From Eleginops maclovinus (lineage: Eukaryota > Chordata > Actinopteri > Perciformes > Eleginopidae), in contig NC_086360.1 in NCBI RefSeq assembly GCF_036324505.1, positions 20,328,261 through 20,392,260 of the forward strand: 64,000 nt of DNA. Reading direction: 5' to 3'. Of the stretch, positions 50,426-62,471 are shown piece by piece. A program made the position numbers and the translations under genes. How positions within the stretch are numbered: position 1 is the first letter of the stretch; every line of letters starts with the position of its first letter. The notes below the pieces were generated by a model, which was given only the letters and a program-made list of their open reading frames with translations, was not told the DNA's origin and did no database searches.

Positions 50426-53400
50426 ACAGCATGGTCTCATTATTCACCAACACAGTGCAGTTTACAGGTGAATTACACCCACACAAACCTGCACATTTGT
50501 CATCACAACTGAGCAGTCAAAATCTCCATTTCGAGGTAAAAAATACCTTGTTCGCTTAATGATCTATTATATCACAAATAACATGAAGTGGCACCATATA
50601 GTGCCAAAAATGCACTGTATTTTCCATGGCAAACAGGTACATACTTGTGTATTATTTGCCATGGTGATGGGTATATCCATTTATCTCTGAAAACGCATGC
50701 ATACATGTGTTCCTGTGTATACAATGTTTAGTTGTGTCCTGCCATTGACCCTGACCGGGCTCAGTCTGTACATATGGCCATGCGTCTCGCACCCACCGTG
50801 TGTGTTCATGTGTGTTAACACAGTACCTACCTGTCCAGATGGTAAAGTTGAAACATTCGTCAGTGGATTAATTTTGTCTGCATTCGAAGTAAAAGACACC
50901 CTCACATTTTGTTTCACCGTTATCATCATGATCAGCAGAGATGGATTTTTCATTCAGGTCAGATGCTTTGTTTTTGTGTAATCTTGTTGAGAAATTAGAT
51001 TTTAAATAGCTGCCAAATACTTCCTACCGATCATTTTTATAATCATTATCTTAATTGTTCATTGTATTTCTTTCTTCCTAAGCCTATTGAGCTCAGACTT
51101 TGCCTTTTCTCCTTCCTTCCGTGCACACTTATTAGTGGCCTTCAGGACAGGTTTGCTCCTGGGATGCCTCCACACCTCCCTCCTTTCCTCTTTTTGCAGC
51201 TTCTCAGCATCCCTCTCTCAGCTCACCTCTCTCCCTGATTTATACATTAAATAGTTAGGCAGGAGGGTAGGGAGGCACCTATCATTCCATGATCTATATC
51301 TCTCTGTGTCCTCATTAAAAATACATGTGTATGCTTAGGGGAGACAATATAGAATATATAAATCAAAATGCTAACGGCATCAGAATAAGCCTCCTGTATT
51401 TATTTCCCCATAGCTTTCCCTCTGTGGGCTCAGGACTCTTCCTGCTTACTGTATTTCCTTTGCTCTTTGGCATGTCTTTGATACTCTAATATTGAAGTAT
51501 ACTGGAAATGTTGTTAATTTATTATGCTAGTGATTTTATAATCTGCCCAGGCAACACTGCTAGCTGAAACATGGCTTATTATAATATCTCAGTTTTTTTA
51601 CTTATCATAAAAATACATAATCAATGTTTGATAATTCAATTATTTCTGTCTGCTTACTGTCTATGGAGCTGATTTGAGCTCTGGTGAGATGGCTCTAAAA
51701 TGTCAGTGTTGCTGAGTTTACATTCACTGTCGTATCTTCTGTAAAAAAAAAAATTGACAAATGACTTGTGTAACATTTACTTGCACAATCGATAGCTCTG
51801 ACAATTTCCACCTGGACGGTGATTAATGCTACATCCACCCCCAATCTAACAAACCCCCAGCCCCAACCCTGCACCTCCCTCTGTGTGTGTCGTGCTGAGA
51901 GCAGATGAAGCAGGCCTTCAAACTTTGTGTGTCAGTGTGTGTATGTGTGTGTCACTGTTTATGTGACAATTTCAGTCCAGGCACTCGAATGCTTGATCAA
52001 CCATTGAACATAGATAGTGGCTCAACAAAATCACAGATTCACAGACGTCGAGTATAGTAAATAATTGAGGCATAAACTGACTTTGGCATTGCACTGAGTG
52101 AGTTACTCAACAGTGTCTGTGTGAGTGTCTTTATGTCTATCCTTTCACTAAGGTTCTGAAAATAGACGGGTCGGGAGGAGCGAGACAGGAAGAGAGAGAA
52201 ATAGAAAGTGAAACAGAGAGAAAGAAATGTAAATGTGAGCATGAAAAGAAGCTGAGGCATCAGGGATCTGAAGCTGTGCTATTCTCTTCACTTCCTCCAC
52301 CCCACTGCTCCACTTTGAACTCATTTATAAATATTCAGCTCCACATATAAACAATATCCAAATGAGCCCAGACTTCTATGCCAAGGTTAAAAACTCTACT
52401 GCTATTACAGACACAACTACTTGACTAGCTCAAAAGGTTAGCCTCTTATTCTGACCTAAACTGTTTGTGCTCATTAAGATCAAGAAAAAGATAATCATTA
52501 CCACAGAGTCTTATTTACTTTGACCAAATTAGTGTGCGACTACATTAGTGGAAGCGAACACCGTATGCAGTCTTTGAACTTGAAGTGAAAGTTGAATTTA
52601 AAGCAACTTAATTAAATGTGTACTCTTTATTAGAGAAGAAACTCATGCAGTGGGCGATTTGTTTAAAATTAACTCAGGAAGCTCCAGTTTGTCTTACTTT
52701 TTCTGTATGATCCATGTAAACATTTGTTCAATTGATTGCTTGAACATACATGGATGTGGGGTTAAGCAGAGAATAAAAAAAGCTCCCCTACCTTCTGTAT
52801 GCATTACAAATTACACCACCTAATGTAGGCATTATTTCAGCACATCATCTTTTCTTCTATATAAACTGTTGAATATTATTTTCTTTTTCTATCAACACTG
52901 TAAAATTGTATTTAGTAACATGTAGGTCTTCTTTGCAAGTACTTGCATGGCCCCCTGGGTATCGCTAGTTATCAAAAGGATGATTGATTTTGTGGTGACA
53001 GGCTGATGACAATCCCGTCTCATCCCTTCTCACATCACCTAAGATCCACACATGTCTTTTCATAGCCCCAGTGGTACAGTAAGTACTCTACTCTTCTGTT
53101 CTCAGAGAAACATAGCTGTGTGTTTGGTTGGGTATGGGGGGTCTCAGACTGGTGCTGTGTTGAAATGAGAAAGGGGGCACCGTGACTTAATCTGACATTA
53201 CTGTGCGATCTGTGTGGTATCTCGGCCTCAAGAAGAGGGGGAGTGGGAAAAACAGAAAGAGAAAGAAAAGATGGGGATCGGATGGATAAAGAGGCCCTGC
53301 ATGTAAAAAAATCTCAGAGACGTCGACAGAAAAGGTCAAAAAGAGCAGGGTGGCCCTGACAGCGAGGGAGATTGAGAGCGTACTTGTTATAACAGTATTT

Positions 53401-53689
53401 ATCTATCCTCTCAGATCCTTCATACCTATTTATTGAGGAGCGTTTTGATTTTTGATCTTCTTCCTCCCTGTTAAGACTTGTGTACTTGTATTTCATATTG
53501 CTTCAGCCACAAGTACCTGCAATTGTGACGCCAGTTCTTTGCTCTCGCTTATTTTCTATAACTTGTTTTTTCATCTCCGTCGGCCATTGTGCCTCGCTCA
53601 GATCTCAAACCAGACTGTAGCCTCCAGACATCCCTCCCCTCCTCCTCATCTTATTGGGTATGCCAGGCAGGGTGACCCTTTCCCCCTTG

Positions 53690-53890
53690 TCAGTCAAGCC
53701 TGAGCAGCGAATCCGGAGCTGCGTATTGCTGAATCAAGGAAGTGGAGCGATTGCTATTGAGAAAAAGGGAGCGCCGTTTGCCTCGATCCTAACAGCACCC
53801 CGACAATAAACGAATAAATGAAGCTGCTCGTGATCCAATTTGAAAAGAAACAAACCTATTGCACTTTGAATCTCATCATGTAGGATACAA
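53690..53890. promoter_or_regulatory. Candidate conserved noncoding element
   Basis: Contains GCGAATCCGGAGCTGCGTAT, GAGCGATTGCTATTGAG and CCGACAATAAACGAATAAAT; many CpGs and no repeats in AT-rich surroundings. Confidence 0.4.
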
Positions 53891-54329
53891 GCGCATGGAT
53901 GTATAAATACACTAAAGAAACACATGTATTTGCTTCTATTCACATACAACCTTAAATTCACACCATACCATCCACTTTCCTCACTGCAAGCACCCGTGAC
54001 CGCTATCAGCCATGCTTTGTACCTGTCAAGTGCTGTCCTTTTCCCTGTGCCCAAAGCCCTGCTCACTACATGAGAGCTCTCACATCAAAGCTTCGCTGAG
54101 CTCCACAAGCACAGATGAAACACCCTCTCACTCCGGCCGCCTCTCTCCCCGCTCCCGCACATTAGACACATTTCATTTCATTACAACGCCACTACAAAAA
54201 ATAGAGGTGCTGCTGTCTTAAAGGGACATCTTATTTACTCTCTCTTGCTCTTGTGTACTCACTAACATGTGGACACACACACAGACACACACACACACAG
54301 GGTATCTGCTTTCTTTTCAAATAATGCGA

Positions 54330-54490
54330 CTGGAAGGGAAAATAATGATCTGTTACCATCAAAGTTCTAGTGGGCAAGCGGCATCTAATTTGACCATGAA
54401 GGGGGTCCATCATTGTCATCAAAGAGTATTGACAATATTGTTAAGAGAGCGCAGTACGTTATCATAAATAACAAATATTCCTTAGAGTCG
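54330..54490. promoter_or_regulatory. Candidate conserved noncoding element
   Basis: Contains AGCGGCATCTAATTTGACC, TATTGACAATATTGTTAAG (with the palindrome-like ACAATATTGT at about 54432) and CGTTATCATAAATAAC. Confidence 0.35.
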
Positions 54491-54569
54491 TGATATTCAC
54501 AGTATATTGCAGCTTTTTTAAAATGATTTTTAATACCTTGCAGATAGTTAGGAGAATGTATGTTTTTAA

Positions 54570-54895
54570 ACGCTTCATAATGCTGCGTGTAGGGAGACCG
54601 GGCGATGACGGAGGAAGGGTTTCATCACGGCGATGAGACGAGCCCTGGTTTCCTTAGCAGCCGCAGCCTTTGTTGTGCTATCTGATGTGGGACAGGCCGA
54701 CAAAGGAGTGCTAAGGATCGTCCAGATCGGGGTGATGGGGGTCGGGGTGCCCCCCCTTAGAGGGGTCGGGGCGACCCTCTTGACCGCTGGCCCCGGGGCA
54801 GGGGCTCAGTGTGATGGTGGCACAGGGGCACACACAGGGCATGGGAAGAGACTTAGCCTGCATACTGCTGCAGAAAGACAAGACTGACCCAATGC
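54570..54895. other. GC/CpG-rich island with G-rich core
   Basis: CpG-rich sequence (GGAGACCGGGCGATGACGG) leads into a very GC-rich core (54729-54805) with GGGGTCGGGG present twice and CCCCCCC between, allowing hairpins and G-quadruplexes. An 84-codon open frame (54633-54887) begins with a signal-peptide-like MRRALVSLAAAAFVVL, but lacks homologs I recognise; the left part may be an enhancer. Confidence 0.45.
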
Positions 54896-54928
54896 TAGAG
54901 AACTGTGTGTGTGTGTATTTAATTTGAG

Positions 54929-54984
<56 letters not shown>

Positions 54985-55260
54985 ACAAAGGCAACGTGAC
55001 CCAATGTTAGCAATGTGTGAGAGAGAGATTTAGTTGTATAAAAAGCTGCGTGACCCAAGGTTTGCAGTGTGCATTTGTGTTAGATTCACACTTTGACAGC
55101 ACATCAGAATACAAAGATCCGCTTTAGCAGGTGTATCCTGGGTGTATGTATGTGGGAGCGACTTGACAGATAGCAAGAAACACAAAGGCCATGTGACCTA
55201 ACTCTACAAGGGTATATTGCAAGATGTATGGAGAGATTTGGCTGTCACAAAACAACGTAA
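54885..55260. repeat. Degenerate local repeat containing a TG array
   Basis: The phrase GTGACCCAATGTTAGCAATG recurs with changes at about 54887 (TGACCCAATGCTAGAGAA), 54997, 55050 (GTGACCCAAGGTTTGCAGTG) and 55194 (GTGACCTAAC). ACAAAGGCAACGTGAC and ACAAAGGCCATGTGAC show two copies share longer flanks. The TG run at 54931-54982 lies within a unit. Confidence 0.6.
54931..54982 (+). repeat. (TG)n microsatellite, ~52 bp
   Basis: Pure TG array. Confidence 0.97.
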
Positions 55261-55784
55261 AGACTAGAATGATGATGATAAGCTCTGTGGGAGAAATCAG
55301 TTCTGTGGGATTCGGGATAAACATTCTCAAAGTGCTGTTTAATATGAATTGAATGTATTTTTCTTCTAATATTGGTGTTCTTTACATTATTTATTTTATA
55401 GATAGGTTTGGTATATACACATAGACAATGACAGTATAAAGCAATATTACATTTTATTTGTAAGAATCTCATTTTTAAAAGAGAATTGTTTAAATATAAG
55501 GTGAAATTGTAGGGGGAGAAAACAAAGCAAATTTAATTTTAGATTGCTTTGCTTGGTTCATCAACTCTTTGTTGTAAATAGCGTTGATGGAGAGAAGAAT
55601 AAGAGCAGGAAGTGTCTGAACAGGGAACACAGTGTTATCCTGACACCAACACAGACCTCTCAATGTTCAAATAAATGATGGTTTCCGACATAGACCCTGC
55701 TCCTCCAGACTAAGTATGCCGACAACACTGGTTGCCTTTACAGCAATGTCCTTCTGGGTGACTGGACAGCTGAAAGGGTTAGCA

Positions 55785-56010
55785 CTGTTAGCTCGCTTAG
55801 GTGTGTTAGCCTCTCCAAAAGGCCATAGGCTATAGGCCACTCAGGGTTAGCATAAGGGTGCTAAAGGCTACGATCCGGGCCACTTGAGGTTACCAAAAGT
55901 ATGCTTAGGGCCACTAAGGGTTATTGACCAGTAAGGGTTAGGGTAAGAGCACTGAAGACTAAACATGGTTGTAGGCCACTCAGGGTTAGCATCAGAACAC
56001 ATGGGCCAGT
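55785..56010. repeat. Degenerate GGCCACTNAGGGTTA minisatellite
   Basis: GGCCACTCAGGGTTAGCAT occurs at 55835-55853 and 55974-55992; the exact match extends two bases left. Diverged units occur near 55878 (GGCCACTTGAGGTTA) and 55909 (GGCCACTAAGGGTTA), with CAGTAAGGGTTAGGG near 55930. Not known to me as a named family. Confidence 0.7.
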
Positions 56011-57288
56011 GTTGCTAAACTATTAACTTTTGGCCTTGTGAACCAGGATTAGGGGAAAGGAGAAATGCACACAAAGTGATGTGATGATGGTAAAATGCAA
56101 ATCTTTTTTCTGCCATTTTTCCTCCTTTGTTTGAAAAATGTACTGGCAATGGAGAGTGGTTTTCATTTGTTATTGTTACGTTTTTTTTATTAAAACGTTT
56201 TGTTCATCAGTATTAAATGTAATCATTTATTGATTTAAATTATATGTGGCTCTTATAATGTTGGTGCCGTAAACTGAACTGGTCTTGTCAGTTATTTTAT
56301 CAGGCTGCCACCAGTGGGCAGTGGCACAAAGCTGGTGTTGATCTGGTTGGACTCCATGTCTCTCTCTCCTTCCTTTTCTATCTATCTTTGTCTTATCATT
56401 ATAGCTATCTATCTATAACTCCCCTTCTCTACTTTCACTTTTTGTTCTCTCTCTGTCTCCTCTGCTCTCTCCTCTGCTCACCCACTCCTATTTCTTTTTC
56501 ATCCAGCAATCCATCTGTCTGAATGTAAGCTTGTGTGTCTGGGTTTCTATATTTGTGTGCAAATGTGTATGTGATATCTGCAGGCAATATTAAGTCTGCC
56601 TAATAGTTCCTCATCCATACCTCTCCAAGTTTCACTTTTTCTTCCGAACATACTAAGGCACACAGACTAATACAAATCCAAGTTAGAAGAAACATCATCC
56701 ACCTAGAATTTGCATACAAACTATAATGTTGGACATGCAGTTTTTCAAGTCATAAATCACTTGCTAAATTACCATAAGACTTGCTGTGCCTTGAAGTAAA
56801 ATTCAAACTTTACTCCATCATCATACAGATGCCATTATGTAGCAGGACATATTTTTAAATTAGAATTTCAAATACATTTTTTGAATGAACTTAAAGCTGA
56901 TGTAATATTAAAATACTTTTTTTAACACGTTGTTAAAACAAAATAATTAGCCATTTGTGTCCAATTTTCCTCACACTTAAAATGTTTTCTTAAGTCAATA
57001 ATCTTAATATTTATAACACCTTTTACATTCCGAATATGTCCAGCGAGGGAAGGAGAGCCTTGTTTGAATTTGAAAAGGAGTGAGAATCAAACTAATTTTA
57101 TAATCTGAATAAGTGAGAAAGTGTCATTTTGCCGTTGTCAACACACGGCAGGTGCTAAGGGAAGGGGTGTGTGGCAGGTTTGATGTGTATGGGCGTAGGG
57201 GGGACACACACTCTAGCTGCGTCAACGGAACACAAGCACAATGTGTTAACACTTATCAAGGAAGAGGAGACGTGCCGCCTTGAGAAGA

Positions 57289-57443
<155 letters not shown>

Positions 57444-57497
57444 TGATGAAGATTTGCAGAGGAAGCTGAGCGAACTCCCTCAAAACTCCTCCTAAAG
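57444..57497 (+). other. Exon-like (cryptic exon) segment between two TG arrays
   Basis: A 54-base purine-rich segment begins after AG in TGTGTGAG and ends AAAG|GTATTT. GATGAAGATTTGCAGAGGA resembles an exonic splicing enhancer run. An internal CAG gives an alternative start at 57460. Either version inserted between exons 5 and 6 (both phase 0) brings an in-frame stop. Splicing has not been shown. Confidence 0.3.
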
Positions 57498-57526
57498 GTA
57501 TTTTGCCAGCACTGCTGTCTTTCATG

Positions 57527-57529
<3 letters not shown>

Positions 57530-57587
<58 letters not shown>
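57530..57587 (+). repeat. (TG)n microsatellite, ~58 bp
   Basis: Pure TG array starting 33 bases after the exon-like segment. Confidence 0.97.
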
Positions 57588-57591
<4 letters not shown>

Positions 57592-58498
57592 ACAGTCGTA
57601 TACCAATAACTCTGAGTCTTAGGTGTGTGTATGTGTGTCACAATGGGGGTTGTGTGTGTTAAGCACAACCAAAGTGAAACAGGAATCCATCCATTTCCTG
57701 CTTTAGTTTCAGAGTGCTTGGGATAATAAACAGTTAATTAAAATGACTTCAAAATTGAAGAAGTCACCAAAGGCTACAAGAAAACTTCCTTTTCTTCACA
57801 ATACATTTACCCTCTGTCATTTTTCTTATAATAACCATTTTGGTTATTTTTATTTAACATTTTCTCTTATTCTGAACATTTTTGAAGTTTAGAAAAACAA
57901 ATATTAGGGATATTACTTAAAAATATATTCAATGCTAAAACCTTTTGGGTTTCTAAATATTTCTACACTTCTTAATCGGCAGTGCTGACTGAAGTCCTGT
58001 ACACACAATAACATGCACATAAACGGATACTTACGCAGTTGCAGCTAACTCTTTGAGTGATGGTGGGATCGATTGGGTTTGATATTAAGTGACACATGGC
58101 CTTTGGAGTCACTAAATGCTACTCACCGACTGAAACCACCGGTGCTACATTTCAATCCCCCGGTTACTTCTCAGGCTTGTCCCTGCAGTGACACTCTCTC
58201 CTCTGTCTCTTTCTCTGCCATTTATTTCAGTCTGAATGTTCGTCCTTTCCCTAGTCCTCTCACAATCTGCGTTTTATGGTATTATTGCTCATAGATATCC
58301 ACTACCAAGATTTTTTTTAAACAACTTAAAACCAGTCAGACTTAGCCTGAGTGCTAAGTTTCTGAGTTTCATTGTAAGAGAGATTTTCATGCAGTGCTAC
58401 ACCAGCGTTCCTAAGTAGGTTTAACAGAGTTAATATCATCTTTATTTGTTGGGGAAAATACGATATCTCTTTGGGTATTTGTTATACAGACTCTCTTT

Positions 58499-58500
<2 letters not shown>

Positions 58501-58587
<87 letters not shown>
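58501..58587 (+). repeat. (CA)n microsatellite, ~87 bp
   Basis: Pure CA array 240 bp upstream of exon 6; a potential hnRNP L site next to the exon. Confidence 0.98.
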
Positions 58588-58589
<2 letters not shown>

Positions 58590-58680
58590 CCATCTGCCAT
58601 ACTCTTTACCTGAAAATATATTTTTTAAATGTTGTTAAAGCACTTTCAGTTTTTAAAAGATCTATATAAAATCAGTTTAT

Positions 58681-58714
58681 ATATTATATAAATAATATAT
58701 TATTTATATAATAT
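58681..58714. repeat. 34-bp perfect AT palindrome
   Basis: The 17-base half ATATTATATAAATAATA is followed directly by its exact reverse complement, with no spacer. The arm can extrude as a cruciform or fold as an RNA hairpin, 115 bp upstream of exon 6. Pairing was checked base by base. Confidence 0.9.
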
Positions 58715-58829
58715 TATTGTATATTTTTCTTATATTACATTGCTAAGCAAGTATTGGGAGCAATTATGATTTGATTGATCCTGATGCCATGGTTCTTATA
58801 AACATGCTTGTTTTTCTTATCTGTTGTAG

Positions 58830-59048
58830 GAGGGCTACGGTGTGATGGTGCTCAATCCCAATGAGAACTACCTGGAGGTGGAGAAGTCAGCCATGTCCTC
58901 TCCCCTGCCCTCTCCTACCGAACCCTCTGACGAACCTGCAGAGAAGAGGGAGCGCAAGGATGATAAAGAGGGCAAAAAGAAGAGAGAATTTTATGAGAAG
59001 TATCGAAACCCACAAAAGGAGACAGAAACTGAGCGGATCCCTATACGG
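58830..59048 (+). CDS. fam172a: fam172a coding exon 6, Arb2 domain and basic linker
   Basis: A 219-base, phase 0-0 exon encoding residues 191-263. It opens [19 protein letters not shown], the next beta-strand and loop of the Arb2 domain, followed by a Ser/Pro-rich linker and a strongly basic segment ([17 protein letters not shown]) that resembles a nuclear localisation signal, then [10 protein letters not shown]. All parts match vertebrate FAM172A in order. The acceptor is TTATCTGTTGTAG ending at 58829 and the donor CGG|GTAAGT begins at 59049. In the human protein this linker is followed by the segment with the putative nucleophile-elbow (SYGG); I find no such exon in the remaining 5 kb, so the gene continues outside the window. 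A 34-bp AT palindrome lies 115 bp upstream. Confidence 0.96.
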
Positions 59049-59059
59049 GTAAGTCGTAA

Positions 59060-59420
59060 AGGAACGGAGAGACTGAAAAAGGGGAGAGAGAAAAGAGAAA
59101 GGCAGGGAGGGAATGTTGTGAGAGCCGCTGGGAAGGACAGAAGAATAGATGTTCGTCAAAAGCAGACATGATAGAGGAGGTGGACAGAGTGACAGTTAAG
59201 GTCGTGGGAGGAGGTAGGAGTAGAGACATAGGTGAGAAAATGGGAGGGAGGCATTTGGAAAAGTTTGCAGGAGACACAAGTGGCAAGAACGTGCCGGGAG
59301 GAGGAGGGTGGAAGGTGGCGCACTGAGGAGGCTATGGAAGGAAATGTTAAGTAACAAGAGATGATGGGAGGATGGAAGGGAGGATGGGAGGCAGAGGGAG
59401 AAAGAGAGGCTCTTGTGTGG
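59060..59420 (+). repeat. Purine-rich block after exon 6
   Basis: About 360 bp rich in GAGA, GGGAGG and AAAGAG on the sense strand directly downstream of the exon 6 donor. G-triplets near a donor often act as intronic splicing enhancers; here that is inference. Confidence 0.6.
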
Positions 59421-59669
59421 TCAGCCTGTGTGTGAAGAGGTTGGCTGTGCTCCAGTCGCCTCTCAGTGAGCAAGTGTTAACCACATGGCTACGTCGCTCT
59501 CTCCCTCTTCCTCTCTCTCCCTCTCTTTTTCTCTCTCAGATGGTGGGCTGGTCAGTGCAGCTCTGGCCCTTCACTCCTGTTAACCGCTGGGATTATTATC
59601 TCCCTAACACACACTCTGCAAACACACTGCAACATTCTTATCATGCTACACTGCCCGTACACCACCTAA

Positions 59670-59670
<1 letters not shown>

Positions 59671-59761
<91 letters not shown>
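59671..59761 (+). repeat. (CA)n microsatellite, ~91 bp
   Basis: Pure CA array in intron 6. Confidence 0.98.
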
Positions 59762-59763
<2 letters not shown>

Positions 59764-60483
59764 AGATTGGCCAGTTTACCTTTTGGTCAAACAAAGGAAG
59801 CAACCCTTTGAATAAATCGAAATAAATATGGGCAAGGTGATGAGAAATTAAAACGGTGGTCTTCTCTTTGTAAATGTCTTTTTGTTTCACCCTACTGCCA
59901 ATAAAATTCATAGTTGGCCTCCTAAATGGAGTCTAGACAATTTGTGTTTCTTAAAAGCTCTAATTTAGTATCATTTCTGAATATAAATGAATATTGTGTG
60001 CACAGCTAGCTTCCTCCCATCACAGAAAAAGTCTCCTGATCAATTTTCTGTGTCTTACTTTAGTCCGATTGCATGTGTGTGTGTATATGTGTGTACTTCT
60101 GCGTGTGTGTGAGAGAGTAATACGTCAGTCTCTGGTGTCTGAAAAGAGTTAGGTCTGCTCTGGGACTTAAGGGCGGTGTGTGAGCTGTCAACTCAGCCCC
60201 TTTTTTTTCTCACCCCCCTGGCAGTACCTTCACACACACTCTAATAAGGGTTAATTAGCATCAGTTCTATCTTACTCTATCACACTTCCTTACATCTACG
60301 CTGGTCTCCCTGTCATGAGACTTGTCATGATTTTTCTTTACACTAGATGAAATAACACTTGTGGTACACACTCTGCCATTTCGCTCACATTAATGTAGTC
60401 AAAATAACTTGCATCAACTGTCACTTATTGATATATATATATATTTTTTAAGCTATAAATGAATATACAAAACCCAGTGCTTA

Positions 60484-60660
<177 letters not shown>

Positions 60661-60839
60661 CTGGTTTTTCTATTTCTATTTTGTTAGACCCACGATAAAT
60701 GGAGTGTGTATTTAATTATATTATTTTGAAGGTGAAATTTAAATGATTCCCAATAACGCAGAATGATATCAAATTATCTTTTCCTCCTTTTTATAATATA
60801 CATTTATAAATATTCTATTTTTACTCCCTTCCTTGCCTT

Positions 60840-61110
60840 AAATCTTTAACACGCAGTGTGAGGTCGTTAACACAGTCCCAACCAAGGTTCCCTTATCCTT
60901 CGAGGAAGCATGCAATATTATTCACGTCTTGATATTGGACTCAGCTTGCTATCCCCAAGCCTGCATAATGCATGCTGGACAGGGTCAGATGCATTTAGAC
61001 AAGGGCGGTTTGCAGAAATGGCTTGTCTTTTTGAGACTACAGTGGCTCGGAAATACTGAGCAGTTTAAAAGTCTTTGCTTTTCAGAAGTACATGAGATGG
61101 AAGTCAGTGC
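60840..61110. promoter_or_regulatory. Candidate conserved noncoding element
   Basis: 270 bp of balanced, non-repetitive sequence with AGCATGCAATATTATTCACG, CTGCATAATGCATGCTGG and GACAAGGGCGGTTTGC. Paired ATGCATGC/CATAATGCAT words suggest POU or homeodomain binding. No alignment was possible. Confidence 0.4.
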
Positions 61111-61489
61111 AGACATCATAATGATTAACTGAAGGAAATAAAACACCTACTTTTTGTCATTTCCATCTTGCTTTTTGTTAAATATAATCTGTCAAATTGA
61201 TTGAGCAGTCCATACTGTTTCTCTAGCAGTCCATAGTTCAATATCCAGTGTTGTGGCACATTTTAATTGAGAGATTGATTTAAAAAAAGAAAAGAAAAAA
61301 CGTTCAACATCTGTTTTTTCAGTGCTGCAGGATAATACAAAATTAACCTCATTAGAAAGAAAAGTAGGGGTCATGTAGAAGGTTTACATTTTCCAGCGAA
61401 TGCACTTGTCCTTAGATGCAGGGATTGAAGACTCGGGATAAAGATTAATGAGTGAGCAGGTTGGCTGTGTGTTGGTGCCCCTTGAATTT

Positions 61490-61502
61490 TGACCTTTGAC
61501 CC
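61490..61502 (-). promoter_or_regulatory. Consensus DR1 nuclear-receptor site
   Basis: TGACCTTTGACCC reads GGGTCAAAGGTCA on the minus strand, a textbook direct repeat with 1-base spacing bound by HNF4, RXR heterodimers and COUP-TF (NR2F). A further TCA half-site-like AAGTCA follows at 61504. Confidence 0.5.
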
Positions 61503-61854
61503 AGAAGTCAGCAGGATGTTTGTGTGTATGACCTCGCCTCTATCGTCCACGCCTCCTCCTGCACTACTTTACTCTCCAGTGTTCGGCCGCAGTCCCCCCC
61601 AGAGTAAGCTGTCACACGCCCGCACACACACGCACATGCAAGCAAAAAAACACACATGCAGTTGTGTAAAGGAACACACATACCGACAGACAAAAGAGTA
61701 AAAGAGGTGAAAAAAGAACTAAGCTTTTGACGTGTGTGTGTCTGTGCGTGTGTGTCTGCGTGTGTTTGTCCTTCTACACTTCTGTTCGTCGGGGTGGGTG
61801 GTGGATCAAATCAAACCTCTTTAGCACGGTTGTTTTCATCTTTTTCAACAGCGT

Positions 61855-61878
61855 ACACACACACACACACACACACAA
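61855..61878 (+). repeat. Short (CA)n run
   Basis: About 24 bp of AC dinucleotides in CA-rich surroundings. Confidence 0.9.
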
Positions 61879-62445
61879 AAACACAAACACATGCAAACCT
61901 TTCTTTATTCACTACATCTCACACTCTAACTCCTGCTGAGCTGGTAGACCACCTGCACACAGCCATTCAGAAACACACACACTCAAATATATACCTTTAC
62001 CCCTTTTTATATATTGAAATCCAAAATTACACAAAAAAACCCAGAAACTTAAAGCTGTCTCACTTATCATTTATACCTGTAATAGTCATACAGTTACATA
62101 AAATACTTGAGTTTTTAAGATATTGACATAGAAAGACTGACACGCACACACACACAACACACATATTCATACACCCTCCAGCCCCTGATAAAGTGGAGTT
62201 GATTAATATGCTTCCTTACACACATTAATAAGCTCTTAACTGCTTTTAGGATTCTCACTTTTTAGCCTTGGGTTCATAGTGTGCAACCTCTCAACCTTAT
62301 CTAATCCCTCTCCTCTCCTCTCATCCAGGTCACACACCGCTCGGCCATGTTTTGGGGGATGTTGGTGGAGGAGGCAGTTAGAAAGAGAAGACAGAGGGAG
62401 GGATGGAAGGATAGAAAGTCTAATCGGAGGGATGCTGATGAGGAT

Positions 62446-62471
62446 AGTGTGTGTGTGTGTGGGGGGGGGGG
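62446..62471 (+). repeat. (TG)n followed by G11
   Basis: A short TG run passes directly into eleven G bases, as also seen near 47085. Confidence 0.9.

Noticed and set aside
54633..54887. 84-codon frame with a signal-peptide-like start
   Set aside because: No homolog recognised, Gly-rich part follows the G-rich DNA, and no splice or polyadenylation support; kept only as a note in the GC-rich island.
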